DNA of 64,000 nucleotides. Origin: JBFHRE01 sp041746105. Its GTDB lineage: Bacteria > Actinomycetota > Acidimicrobiia > Spongiisociales > ZC4RG35. Below the pieces are notes generated by a model. That model did no database searches, was not told the origin of the DNA, and worked only from the letters and a program-made list of their open reading frames with translations. Both the position numbers and the translations under genes were made by a program. The DNA lies in assembly GCA_041746105.1 (NCBI GenBank), contig JBGTHP010000022.1:1-64000 (forward strand), read 5' to 3'. Position 1 is the first letter of the stretch, and each line of letters starts with the position of its first letter. Positions 51,699 to 60,230 of the stretch are shown piece by piece.

Positions 51699-53204
51699 TC
51701 CAGAACCGGGGGTGTCTCCGGCAACGGTGCCCGTATCGATGACGTCCTCGTCACCGAGCCACATCCCGACTCCAAGCAGAGCCAGCCCGATCCCGGCGAA
51801 CAGACCGATCCGGCCCAACGGGGGAACGGCTGCCGTATCGACCACGAGAAGCTTGATTACGGTGATGACGAGCACGGCCAGTCCGCTGTTGCGAACCAGC
51901 ATGCTCCCGCGAACCTTCCCGGCAATGGTCGAGATGAGTCCGGCCACCGCCCATCCCGCGGTCAGTAGCCCTGTGTGGATCGGCTCGAGTGACGCCATGG
52001 GCCACACCAACCCCGTGGTCATGGCCAGCCCCAGCAGGGCGATGCCGCTGGCCTTGATGGTTTCATCGTCAGACTGCCGGATAAACATCCCGGCAGCGGC
52101 CAGGCCGACGACGGTTGAGAGGCTGCTGAGATCAGCCAGGTCGAAGACCGAGTCAGAGGCGATCAGTGCTCGGCCGGGCCAGGTGATGGTCAGAATCCCG
52201 AGGCCGGCGTATCCCAGGGCCAACATCGATCGATGCCGATGGCGAGCGCCGAGGACCACCATCGCCACGACCTGGAGTGTCACGACCATCACGGCGGCGT
52301 GCAGGTCGAATCCGTCGAACCAAGCGACCGACGCCAGGATCGCCGCTGGCACCAACTGCACCTCGCCCGCCACCGACGGAGCGGGGCTTCGCCTCACCAA
52401 GACCATTGTGACTCCGAGGGCGGCAGCCACCGCCAACGCCAGCGTTACTCGCGGTTGAACACCCAGCACCGTCGTGGCGACTCCGTAGCCGATGAGGGGA
52501 AGCCCGGTCGCGGCCAACACCGGTATCACCGAGGCGTCAACCAGGTGGTTGGGACGTCTCATCGCTCCCATCAGTGATCCCACCCAAAAACCGACCATCG
52601 CCAACGAGGTTCCGATCAGCAATGATCGGGCATCTGGCTTGGGTCCGAAAGCGCCAAGGCCTCCAAGACCAACCATCACGATGCTCAGCGCAGCTGCAGA
52701 CAGAAATACCAGTCGCCATTGGCGCTCCAGATAGAGATAGACGGCGGTTGCCGTGACCGCCGCCAACGTCGGAGCATCGAACCCACTCCCGAGCAGGAAC
52801 GGTGCAACCAGGGCGCCACCTAGACCAACCGCAGCCAGGGCTTCCTGACCGTTGCGATACGCGAGGCCGACAACTCCAGCGGAGACAACCCCGAGAGCGA
52901 CCGCCGCTCCGGCCACACCGAGGAGGCCAAGGCGATGGTGCGCGGCGAAGGCCGTCAAATAGAGGACGGCAGAACCACCGCCTTGCATCAGTCCGCCGTA
53001 GCCTCGTCTGGTCGCAAGCAGGTGTTCGCCGACAACAATCATCGCCAGACCTCCTCCTGCCGCCAGCAGGAGTTGGGTGACGGGCCCGAGCCATTCGTTT
53101 TCGATCGCATAGCGGAGGAAGTAGGCAAAAGCCCCCACCACGAGTCCGAGACCAACTCGGAACATTGTCTTTCCACTGATGAGGTCGGGTGTTCTGCTTG
53201 TCAC
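51681..53204 (-). CDS. DUF2339-type large membrane protein
   Basis: A 507-residue, very hydrophobic protein with well over ten membrane segments, starting TPDLISGKTMFRVGLGLVVG and containing RRGYGGLMQGGGSAVLYLTA, a pattern of DUF2339. Function unknown. GTG 53204 is preferred over ATG 53234: AGGAG (53210-53214) lies 5 bases upstream of the GTG, while the ATG has none. The 95 bases up to the next gene contain a short CCCCCT/AGGGGG inverted repeat (around 53264-53288) without a T tract, and nothing else that I see. Confidence 0.82.
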   Translation of the reverse strand: MTSRTPDLISGKTMFRVGLGLVVGAFAYFLRYAIENEWLGPVTQLLLAAGGGLAMIVVGEHLLATRRGYGGLMQGGGSAVLYLTAFAAHHRLGLLGVAGAAVALGVVSAGVVGLAYRNGQEALAAVGLGGALVAPFLLGSGFDAPTLAAVTATAVYLYLERQWRLVFLSAAALSIVMVGLGGLGAFGPKPDARSLLIGTSLAMVGFWVGSLMGAMRRPNHLVDASVIPVLAATGLPLIGYGVATTVLGVQPRVTLALAVAAALGVTMVLVRRSPAPSVAGEVQLVPAAILASVAWFDGFDLHAAVMVVTLQVVAMVVLGARHRHRSMLALGYAGLGILTITWPGRALIASDSVFDLADLSSLSTVVGLAAAGMFIRQSDDETIKASGIALLGLAMTTGLVWPMASLEPIHTGLLTAGWAVAGLISTIAGKVRGSMLVRNSGLAVLVITVIKLLVVDTAAVPPLGRIGLFAGIGLALLGVGMWLGDEDVIDTGTVAGDTPGSGSGVEN

Positions 53205-53299
53205 TGCTGCTCCTGTTTCGGATACAGACAGCATCGGCTTTTGCGGCCGGAGCGGATATCGGTGACCCCCCTGATATCGGAGAGGGGGAGACTCAGGGC

Positions 53300-53695
53300 T
53301 CACTGAATCCGGAAAGTCCAGACAAAAGTACCCACGTCGGCAGGCCCGGCCACAGAGTCCCATTCGATCCGGACTTCGTGTTCACCGGGGCTCCACTCAG
53401 TCAGATAGGCGCTGAGCGGGCTCGGACTCCACCGATAGACGCCAGTCGCCTCGATCACGGTGATCTCAGATTCCGGAACTCTGAATCCGTCTACGTAGAG
53501 AACCAGGGTGTAACCCACGGACATGTCGACCTCGACGAAGGCCTGTCTCAGAGCGGCGTCGTTGGGCAACGGGAAGACGGACTCGACCGGTGGTGGAAGC
53601 GGTGTCGATGTTCCGGTCGGATTGAACGCGATTCCGAGAGCGACGACGGCGACGAGAAGGCAGCCCAAGCCGAAATAGATCAACCGATAACGCAT
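53300..53695 (-). CDS. Membrane-anchored hypothetical protein
   Basis: A 131-residue protein with one N-terminal hydrophobic segment (residues 5-23), a short Thr/Pro linker, then a compact beta-rich domain (VGYTLVLYVDGFRVPESEIT ... WSPGEHEVRIEW). It looks like an exported, N-terminally anchored domain with an immunoglobulin-like pattern; I recognise no family. It lies upstream of the DUF2339 gene on the same strand, and divergent from dapC. Confidence 0.65.
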   Translation of the reverse strand: MRYRLIYFGLGCLLVAVVALGIAFNPTGTSTPLPPPVESVFPLPNDAALRQAFVEVDMSVGYTLVLYVDGFRVPESEITVIEATGVYRWSPSPLSAYLTEWSPGEHEVRIEWDSVAGPADVGTFVWTFRIQ

Positions 53696-53765
53696 GAGCC
53701 GAGTATGGCCTGGCGGTCCCGCAACTCAAATCGTCCATAGATGCCCTGGCGAGTCGGACACTCGG

Positions 53766-53771
53766 TAGCGT
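53766..53771 (+). promoter_or_regulatory. -10 box for leaderless dapC operon
   Basis: TAGCGT, 6 bases before ATG 53778. It overlaps the GTG at 53772 by immediate adjacency, so the GTG cannot be on the transcript; this decides the dapC start. Confidence 0.5.
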
Positions 53772-53777
53772 GTGCAT

Positions 53778-54917
53778 ATGCATCGCAATCCAGTTGTCGA
53801 CCGACTCGGTGCAGCACCTTTGACCGGAATCCACGACACGATGCGCCGCATGCGAGAAGCGGGTGAACGGCTTGTCGACTTTTCGATAGGTGACCCGCGA
53901 GAACCCACTCCATCGTTCATTCCTGAGGCGCTGAGGGCGGCCGTCCCGCAGGTCTCTCAATACCCGACCACCAAAGGACTCCCCAAGTTGCGGGAATCGA
54001 TATCGGCTTACGTGCTACGCCGGTTTGGAGTGGAGGTGGACCCGGCGACTCAAATCCTGCCTACGACCGGATCGAAAGAAGCGATCTTCAACACTCCGCT
54101 GGCGTTTGTCGATCGAGGGGCGGCCGATGTGGCGGTCTGGGCGTCGCCCGGTTATCCGACATACGAACGCGGAGCCCTTTTTGCGGGGGCTGAACCTTAT
54201 GAAGTGACGCTCGATGGCGATTTTGTGTTCAACCCGCAAATGGTTCCGTCGGAGGTGTGGGAGCGCGCCGCTCTGGTGTGGACGTGCTCTCCTCACAATC
54301 CGACCGGTTCTGTGATGTCGCGAGGGGTGGTGGAGGCCTTCGTGGAGTCGGCGCGGCGTTCGGGGACGTGGCTCTGCGCTGACGAGTGTTACGTCGATCT
54401 GTACGAGGACGAGCCGCCGATTTCGGTACTCGAAGTCGGCGGACCGGGATCGAAGGGCATCCTCAGCTATCTGAGTCTGTCGAAGAGATCCGGAATGACC
54501 GGCTATAGGTCGGGCGCGATCGTGGGCGATGCGGAAGCGATTGCCGCTTTGTTCGCCCTGAGGACATCTACCGGAACCGCCCCTCCCGAATTCACCCAGG
54601 CGGCAGCGATGGTCGCTTGGGACGACGACGCCCACGTGGCCGAACGCAGGAAAACATTCGCAGCGAAACGTTCGATCCTCCGAACGGTGTTCGACGAGAT
54701 GGGAATGGAGGTTGTGGCATCTGAAGCCGGTTTGTATCTGTGGGTCAAGGTGGACGACGATGTGGCGATTACTTCTCGGCTGCTCGAAGCGGGTGTGGTC
54801 GTCTCGCCGGGACGGGTCTTTGGACGCGGGGGAGAGGGCTACGTGCGATTGGCGCTCGTGCCCACGCTGGAGGAATGTGACGAAGCAGCAGAGGTGGTGT
54901 TGAAGTGCCTTCGATGA
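53778..54917 (+). CDS. dapC: Succinyldiaminopimelate transaminase (class I/II aminotransferase)
   Basis: A 379-residue PLP aminotransferase: TTGSKEAIFNTPLAF, SPGYPTYERGALFAGA, WTCSPHNPTGSVMSRG, and the PLP lysine in SLSKRSGMTGYRSG near residue 237. Assigned as DapC because it is the first gene of a coupled dapC-dapD-dapE operon; from sequence alone it could be another aminotransferase. It transfers an amino group to N-succinyl-2-amino-6-ketopimelate. Confidence 0.9.
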   Translation: MHRNPVVDRLGAAPLTGIHDTMRRMREAGERLVDFSIGDPREPTPSFIPEALRAAVPQVSQYPTTKGLPKLRESISAYVLRRFGVEVDPATQILPTTGSKEAIFNTPLAFVDRGAADVAVWASPGYPTYERGALFAGAEPYEVTLDGDFVFNPQMVPSEVWERAALVWTCSPHNPTGSVMSRGVVEAFVESARRSGTWLCADECYVDLYEDEPPISVLEVGGPGSKGILSYLSLSKRSGMTGYRSGAIVGDAEAIAALFALRTSTGTAPPEFTQAAAMVAWDDDAHVAERRKTFAAKRSILRTVFDEMGMEVVASEAGLYLWVKVDDDVAITSRLLEAGVVVSPGRVFGRGGEGYVRLALVPTLEECDEAAEVVLKCLR

Positions 54918-55705
54918 TCGAGGCCGCTTATTTGGGAGAAGTCGAACTCGAAGAAGCGCGAGGCGAGGTCGAGGCGATGATCAGCGCGCTCGATTCCGGC
55001 ACGGCCAGGGTCGCCGAAAAGGTGGATGGAGAATGGGTCGTCAATGATTTGGCGAAGCAGGCGATTCTTCTCTACTTCAGGCTGGCGCAGATGCAAACTT
55101 TCGAAATCGGTCCCTTCGAGTTCCATGACAAGATCCCCATAAAACACGGCCTTGCCGCCCAAGGAGTGAGAGTGGTGCCTCCGGGCACCGTCCGCTACGG
55201 GGCACATTGCGAACCGGGCGTCATCGTGATGCCCGGTTATGTGAACATCGGGGCCAGGGTCGGTTCGGGGACAATGGTGGACACATGGGCAACCGTCGGT
55301 TCGTGCGCTCAGATCGGAAAAAACGTCCACCTGGCCGGCGGCGTCGGGATCGGCGGAGTTCTCGAACCACCCAATGCCCGGCCCGTGATCATCGAGGATG
55401 GAGCTTTCATCGGCAGCCGTTGCATTGTTGTCGAAGGTGTGCTCGTGGAGGAGAGAGCGGTGCTTGGCGCCAATACGACCATCACCGCATCGACGCCCAT
55501 AATCGACGTCACCGGCTCCGAGGCCGTCGAGCATCGCGGGAGAGTTCCTGCCGGTTCGATTGTGGTGCCTGGCACTCGGCCGAAGCAGTTTCCGGCCGGG
55601 GTGGTCGATCTCCAATGTGCCTACATAATCGGCCACCGCCAGCCGCGACATGATGAACGACTGGCGCTCAACTCATATCTGCGAGAGCTCGGAGTCCAAC
55701 TGTGA
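54914..55705 (+). CDS. dapD: Tetrahydrodipicolinate N-succinyltransferase
   Basis: A 263-residue left-handed beta-helix transferase. PGYVNIGARVGSGTMVDTWA, TVGSCAQIGKNVHLAGGVGI and GGVLEPPNARPVIIEDGAFI are nearly identical to the enterobacterial (E. coli-type) DapD rather than the divergent mycobacterial form. It succinylates tetrahydrodipicolinate on the way to diaminopimelate and lysine. ATG 54914 overlaps the dapC stop as ATGA; a GTG at 54905 is less likely. Confidence 0.94.
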   Translation: MIEAAYLGEVELEEARGEVEAMISALDSGTARVAEKVDGEWVVNDLAKQAILLYFRLAQMQTFEIGPFEFHDKIPIKHGLAAQGVRVVPPGTVRYGAHCEPGVIVMPGYVNIGARVGSGTMVDTWATVGSCAQIGKNVHLAGGVGIGGVLEPPNARPVIIEDGAFIGSRCIVVEGVLVEERAVLGANTTITASTPIIDVTGSEAVEHRGRVPAGSIVVPGTRPKQFPAGVVDLQCAYIIGHRQPRHDERLALNSYLRELGVQL

Positions 55706-56745
55706 CCGTCGTCGAAACCGTGGCCTGGCTGGTCGACATCCCGTCCGAAACCGGAACCGAGGGACGTATCTGTACCCAGATTGCCACACGATTACTCCCG
55801 CGTTTTGGCGAAAACGTGGTCAGAGTGAACAACTCGCTGGTGGTTGGGCAACGGACGGGGCGCCCTCTGGTCCTGCTGGTCGGCCATATCGACACAGTCC
55901 CGGCACAACAACAGGGGCCTGCGACCATCGTCGACGGCAGGCTTTATGGACTCGGCTCCACCGATATGAAGGCTGGAGTAGGCGTGATGATCCACCTCCA
56001 GGAGGAACTCGACAGTACCGAGTTCGATGTCGTCGGCATCTATTACGAGGGGGAGGAAGGCCCGGCTTCCGGAAACGGCCTCGAACCGGTTCTACAGAGA
56101 GTGCCATGGCTTCAAGAAGCAGAGTTTGCCGTCGTGCTGGAACCCTGTGACCGCGAAATACAGATCGGCTGCAACGGTGTCATCAACGCCAACGTCACAT
56201 TCCTCGGAAAGGCTTCACATTCGGCCCGCCCCTGGCTCGGCGAAAACGCCATCACCAAGGCAGGCGCCTGGTTACACGCCATGGATCGACTGCCTCCGGA
56301 GAGCCACACGGTTGGCGGTCTCGAATACAAGGAGGTCATGTCCATCACCAAGGCCGCAGGTGGGGTTGCCTCGAACGTCATACCGTCGTCCTTCACGCTC
56401 AACCTCAACTATCGCTTCACGCCAGACATGTCGGAGGAAGAAGCCAGGTCTCGGCTGGCCGTCGCCTGCGCTGCCGCAGATCAGGTCGAGGTTGTCGATT
56501 ACGCACCGGCCGGATCCGTCGATTCCGATCACCCGTTGGTGGGCCGATTGGCGGAGGCCAGCGGTTCGGCTCTCACCCCCAAGCAGGGTTGGACCGACGT
56601 TGCCAGGCTTGGCGTCTACGGCATTCACGCGGTCAACTTCGGACCCGGCGACACCGGCCTGGCGCATCAGGTAGAAGAATCGGTCGCCCTCGTAGACATC
56701 GATCTCGTGCACACGACGTTGATGAAAGTTCTTGGCGGCGTCTAG
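55702..56745 (+). CDS. dapE: Succinyl-diaminopimelate desuccinylase
   Basis: A 347-residue M20 metallopeptidase. LLVGHIDTVPAQQQG carries metal ligand His and catalytic Asp, GLGSTDMKAGVGVMI the bridging Asp, and YYEGEEGPASGNGLE the catalytic Glu pair; ASHSARPWLGENAI is in the dimerisation domain and GPGDTGLAHQVEESV holds the last His. GTG start overlaps the dapD stop as GTGA. The stop shares CTAG with the convergent GH57-like gene. Confidence 0.93.
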   Translation: MTVVETVAWLVDIPSETGTEGRICTQIATRLLPRFGENVVRVNNSLVVGQRTGRPLVLLVGHIDTVPAQQQGPATIVDGRLYGLGSTDMKAGVGVMIHLQEELDSTEFDVVGIYYEGEEGPASGNGLEPVLQRVPWLQEAEFAVVLEPCDREIQIGCNGVINANVTFLGKASHSARPWLGENAITKAGAWLHAMDRLPPESHTVGGLEYKEVMSITKAAGGVASNVIPSSFTLNLNYRFTPDMSEEEARSRLAVACAAADQVEVVDYAPAGSVDSDHPLVGRLAEASGSALTPKQGWTDVARLGVYGIHAVNFGPGDTGLAHQVEESVALVDIDLVHTTLMKVLGGV

Positions 56746-58037
56746 TTATCGAACGAGATCGTCGCTTCGTGGTGGCTGTTCCCATCGGTGTTCCAGTGTG
56801 CCCATATGATCGCCCCGTCCGCGGTGGGGCGGATGAAGAGCGTGGACGGTGTCGGTGAGACGAGCAAGACGTCGTGGACTCCGTCCGAGATCCGAAACTT
56901 ATGACCGAGCCGCGCCACCGGTTCGCTCAATTCCGACCACTCTGAGCCATCCGCCCTGATTCTGGCTGCGGCCAGTTGCAGGGTGATTTCGGGTCCGATG
57001 AGGCCCGGGGCAATCCCGTGAGCGTCCATCGAAATGGCGATGCTGCGGTCCTTGACGGTCAGCCGGGCCGAGAGATCGTCGCTTTCCAGCGTCAGTACCA
57101 ATCGATCTTTTGACTCCTCGAGACCTTCTACGGTTAGAGCGATCGGCGTCGGCATTTCTTGTTCGAGGTCTTTCACGTGCCTGGCGATCAACCAGCCGGG
57201 ATCCCCGCCGATGGACGAGACCGGCCAAAGTCCCACCTTGTCGGCCACGGTCGGTAGTGATGCAGTTTCCGGGTCGCACATGATCAGGACACTCGCAGTT
57301 TCCAACTCGATCTCTTCGCGGCCATCGCCATCCCAGTCCGTCCGTCTGAGCCGCCCCCAGGAGCCGCTGCGCTTCCGGTCGCGGTCCATGGCGGTCCGGA
57401 GCGCCAACAGAGACCGACGCGTCCGCAGTCTCTCATCGGCCGTCGAACTGGCCGAGTAGGCGGCACCGGCAACCGCGGCCGGCAGCGCCTGCAAGGTTGC
57501 AACTCCGGGCCGGTCCGAAATTCTTGCCATCGCCCTGTGGAAAGTCCGCCGCAACAGGACGAGATCGGTGTCGAGGCGTTCGTTGTCGTCGGGAGGAGTG
57601 ATGGCGGCCGGCCCCATTGGACTGATTTCCTCGACTTGCTGGAAATCGGAGATCCCCACCTTCTTGCATACGAAGCCGGTCCTCGTCGAGTGGAATCGGC
57701 GAAGGGTCCCCGAGGTTGTGATGCGAGGGGAAACGATCGACGGGATCTGGAGGGCCTCACAGATCTCGATCAGTCTTGGATCCCACCATTCATCGACCCA
57801 GAGTCCACCGCTCGTGACGTTCGAGCGCGACAACAATTCGGCTTCGGTGGTGAGCAAGAGGCTGATGATCCGATCGGGAAGGAGCGAGAATGGGGCACCA
57901 AATCCGGTCCTGAGCAGAGTGACATGGTTCGGAATCTTCGCCAGGTCAACCCGGTGAAGTTCGGTTTTCACCGTGATCGGGCGATCGAATTCGACGCCAT
58001 CGACGTCGGGATCGATTTCAACGTAAGGAAGGATCAC
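56742..58037 (-). CDS. GH57-like protein lacking most of the catalytic domain
   Basis: A 431-residue protein. Residues 44-95 (GFGAPFSLLPDRIISLLL ... GGLWVDEWWDPRLIEICEAL) resemble the part of GH57 glucanotransferases around GLWLAERVWEP, with a Glu retained at about residue 83. Residues 160-240 resemble DUF1925, and RTDWDGDGREEIELETASV starts a DUF1926-like beta domain that runs to the end. The N-terminal region with the first catalytic histidine and the acid/base Asp region are missing. The family link is my reading of motifs and needs a profile search; if right, it is probably a non-catalytic glucan-binding relative. It follows a small membrane protein gene by 10 bases. Confidence 0.6.
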   Translation of the reverse strand: MILPYVEIDPDVDGVEFDRPITVKTELHRVDLAKIPNHVTLLRTGFGAPFSLLPDRIISLLLTTEAELLSRSNVTSGGLWVDEWWDPRLIEICEALQIPSIVSPRITTSGTLRRFHSTRTGFVCKKVGISDFQQVEEISPMGPAAITPPDDNERLDTDLVLLRRTFHRAMARISDRPGVATLQALPAAVAGAAYSASSTADERLRTRRSLLALRTAMDRDRKRSGSWGRLRRTDWDGDGREEIELETASVLIMCDPETASLPTVADKVGLWPVSSIGGDPGWLIARHVKDLEQEMPTPIALTVEGLEESKDRLVLTLESDDLSARLTVKDRSIAISMDAHGIAPGLIGPEITLQLAAARIRADGSEWSELSEPVARLGHKFRISDGVHDVLLVSPTPSTLFIRPTADGAIIWAHWNTDGNSHHEATISFDN

Positions 58038-58047
58038 CCCGGCAACG

Positions 58048-58329
58048 CTAATCCCGCCTCCGGAGCGAGGCTACGACCAGGATCACGGGGATCGCCACCA
58101 TTGCCGCCCTCGGGCGTGCCAGCAATACGAGCAGAGAGAGGCCGGCCACCCACCATCCCCGTCGGGGAACGGCGATCAGGTTCGGCCACGCCAGCCACAC
58201 GGCGCCGAGGATCACGGCGACGCGGAGCGCCACCCCCGCATTTATCGGCTGATCCCACCACCAAGAAGCTCCGGCGACGGCGAGCGCACCGAACGCGAAC
58301 ACGCCCATCGCGACGCGGGTGGAATCCAT
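58048..58329 (-). CDS. Small membrane protein
   Basis: A 93-residue protein with about three hydrophobic segments (residues 5-22, 31-49, 58-88) and a basic C-terminus (SLRRRD). No family recognised. It is the upstream gene of a two-gene unit with the GH57-like protein and divergent from gatC. Confidence 0.6.
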   Translation of the reverse strand: MDSTRVAMGVFAFGALAVAGASWWWDQPINAGVALRVAVILGAVWLAWPNLIAVPRRGWWVAGLSLLVLLARPRAAMVAIPVILVVASLRRRD

Positions 58330-58374
58330 CTCTGCTTTTTATCAGGCCGGAGGTGACTATTCCCCCATTTCACA

Positions 58375-58403
58375 CGCTAAAAACGCACCAGGCGTTTTTA
58401 GCG
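58375..58403. promoter_or_regulatory. Perfect 12-bp inverted repeat in the gatC upstream region
   Basis: CGCTAAAAACGC (58375-58386) and GCGTTTTTAGCG (58392-58403) are exact reverse complements with a 5-base spacer ACCAG. It lies between two divergent genes, 62 bases before gatC and 46 bases before the small membrane gene. A terminator is not expected there, so an operator, a binding site for a nucleoid protein, or a leader hairpin is more likely. Confidence 0.65.
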
Positions 58404-58449
58404 CGCTCTGCGGAGGCTGATAGCCCGCTGGCCTCACAAAAACGAGTCC

Positions 58450-58455
58450 TAGACT
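58450..58455 (+). promoter_or_regulatory. -10 box for gatCAB
   Basis: TAGACT, 10 bases before ATG 58466, implying a leader of only a few bases. If so, the palindrome at 58375-58403 lies upstream of the transcript, at operator or activator distance. Confidence 0.4.
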
Positions 58456-58465
58456 CAACCCGCTC

Positions 58466-58759
58466 ATGCCCATCGACATCGACATTGTCCACGTGGCGCG
58501 CCTGGCGCGCCTCGATATCGACCCTGAAGAGGCCGAGACCTACCGGAGTCAGCTCTCGGTGATTCTCGAGCACGCCGCCAAGGTGCAGGCGCTCGACACC
58601 GGTGGGCTAGCCGTGATCGGTCATCCTCTCGGCTTCACGAATGCGTTCCGCGACGACGTCGTTTCAGAGTCGGTCGATCGTGAGGAAGTGCTCGGCATGG
58701 CACCTGCCGCCCGCGATGGCTATTTCGTGGTTCCGCCTGCGCTGGACAACGAGAGCTGA
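58466..58759 (+). CDS. gatC: Aspartyl/glutamyl-tRNA amidotransferase subunit C
   Basis: A 97-residue GatC: IDIVHVARLARLDIDPEEAE at the N-terminus and the wrap-around tail ending REEVLGMAPAARDGYFVVP. It stabilises GatA-GatB in converting Glu-tRNA(Gln) and Asp-tRNA(Asn). One base separates it from gatA. Confidence 0.95.
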   Translation: MPIDIDIVHVARLARLDIDPEEAETYRSQLSVILEHAAKVQALDTGGLAVIGHPLGFTNAFRDDVVSESVDREEVLGMAPAARDGYFVVPPALDNES

Positions 58760-58760
58760 A

Positions 58761-60230
58761 ATGGGTCTGGCCGATCTGACGATTGCCGAGGCCGGCCGCA
58801 TGCTGATCGGTGGCGAGGCGAGTGCGGTGGACCTCCTCGATGCGGTACTCGAGCGGGCATCGATGACCGAGGCCGATCTCCATGCCTTTCTCACGCTCGA
58901 CCGCGAGGGGGCGCGAGTGTCGGCACTCGATTCTGACGAGCGCCGGGGACGCGGCGAGGCGATTGGTCCGCTCGACGGTATTCCGGTGGCTCTCAAGGAC
59001 AACATGTGTACCCGCGGGATCGAGACGACGGCGAGTTCACAGATCCTTGCCGGATATCGACCGCCCTACGACGCCACCGCCGTGTCCAGCCTCCGGCAGG
59101 CCGGCGCAGTCATCGTTGGAAAGACCAACCTCGACGAGTTTGCGATGGGTTCGTCAACGGAGAACTCGGCGTACGGCCCAAGTCGTAATCCTTGGGACAC
59201 CGACAGGGTGCCTGGTGGGTCGTCAGGAGGATCGGCAGCGGCGGTGGCCGTCGGCTCGGCCTACGGGGCGTTCGGCTCGGATACCGGCGGGTCGATTCGT
59301 CAGCCGGCAGCTTTGTCTGGGGTCGTGGGGCTCAAACCGACGTACGGGACGGTGAGCCGGTATGGGCTGATCGCGTTTGCGTCGTCACTCGATCAGATTG
59401 GGCCGTTTGCGAGATCTGTTGCAGATGCCGCCACTCTTCTCAAAGCGGTTTGGGGGCATGACCCACTCGACGCCACCTCGTATCGCGGCGAGTATCCCGA
59501 TCCGGCCACACAACTGGATACCGGGGTGAAGGACCTCAGGATTGGAGTTGTCAAAGAATTCTCGGGCGAGGGGTTCGATCCGGCAGTTGAGGCGGCGTGC
59601 GGTGCCATGGTCGATCTTCTCGCCGATGCCGGGGCCGTGGTTTCAGAGGTCTCCATCCCATCGGTCGAGGCGACGCTTTCCGCGTACTACCTAATCGCTC
59701 CCGCCGAGGCATCGGCCAATCTCGCACGTTTCGACGGTATCCGGTACGGACTCAGGGTCGATGGAGCAACCACCGAAGAAATGATGGCGCGCACCAGGGC
59801 CAGCGGTTTCGGACCAGAGGTGATCAGGCGGATACTGCTCGGGACCTACGCACTGTCGGCCGGCTACTACGACGCCTTCTATGGAAAAGCCCTCGGCGTG
59901 AGATCGCTGTTGATGCAGGAGTTGGCTGCCGCATACGAACAGGTCGATGTGCTCGTTTCTCCCACCAGCCCGACGACGGCATTCGAGGTGGGTTCCAAAG
60001 CCCAAGATCCGCTGGCGATGTATCTGTGTGACATCTGCACCATCCCCTCCAATCTGGCAGGTCACCCGGCAATCTCTGTTCCGATCGGAATGGATGAGGC
60101 GGGTCTGCCAATCGGTTTTCAGATCCTGGCACCGGCCCTGGGCGAGGCGACGATGTTTCGAACGGCGGCCGAGGTCGAGCGGCTCGCTTCCTTTGATGCG
60201 AGGCCGGCGATGGTCGAGGCCCTCGCATGA
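58761..60230 (+). CDS. gatA: Aspartyl/glutamyl-tRNA amidotransferase subunit A
   Basis: A 489-residue amidase releasing ammonia from glutamine. The Ser-Ser-Lys triad is visible: Lys in VALKDNMCTRG, Ser in PGGSSGGSAAAVA and GSDTGGSIRQPAAL. VGLKPTYGTVSRYGLIAFAS is the GatA signature. ATG 58761 directly follows the gatC stop; the frame upstream is noise. Confidence 0.97.
   Translation: MGLADLTIAEAGRMLIGGEASAVDLLDAVLERASMTEADLHAFLTLDREGARVSALDSDERRGRGEAIGPLDGIPVALKDNMCTRGIETTASSQILAGYRPPYDATAVSSLRQAGAVIVGKTNLDEFAMGSSTENSAYGPSRNPWDTDRVPGGSSGGSAAAVAVGSAYGAFGSDTGGSIRQPAALSGVVGLKPTYGTVSRYGLIAFASSLDQIGPFARSVADAATLLKAVWGHDPLDATSYRGEYPDPATQLDTGVKDLRIGVVKEFSGEGFDPAVEAACGAMVDLLADAGAVVSEVSIPSVEATLSAYYLIAPAEASANLARFDGIRYGLRVDGATTEEMMARTRASGFGPEVIRRILLGTYALSAGYYDAFYGKALGVRSLLMQELAAAYEQVDVLVSPTSPTTAFEVGSKAQDPLAMYLCDICTIPSNLAGHPAISVPIGMDEAGLPIGFQILAPALGEATMFRTAAEVERLASFDARPAMVEALA

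Noticed and set aside
53264..53288. CCCCCT/AGGGGG inverted repeat and repeated GATATCGG as a terminator or operator before the DUF2339 gene
   Set aside because: The stem is six base pairs with a 10-base loop and no T tract; it is too weak to list as a separate feature.
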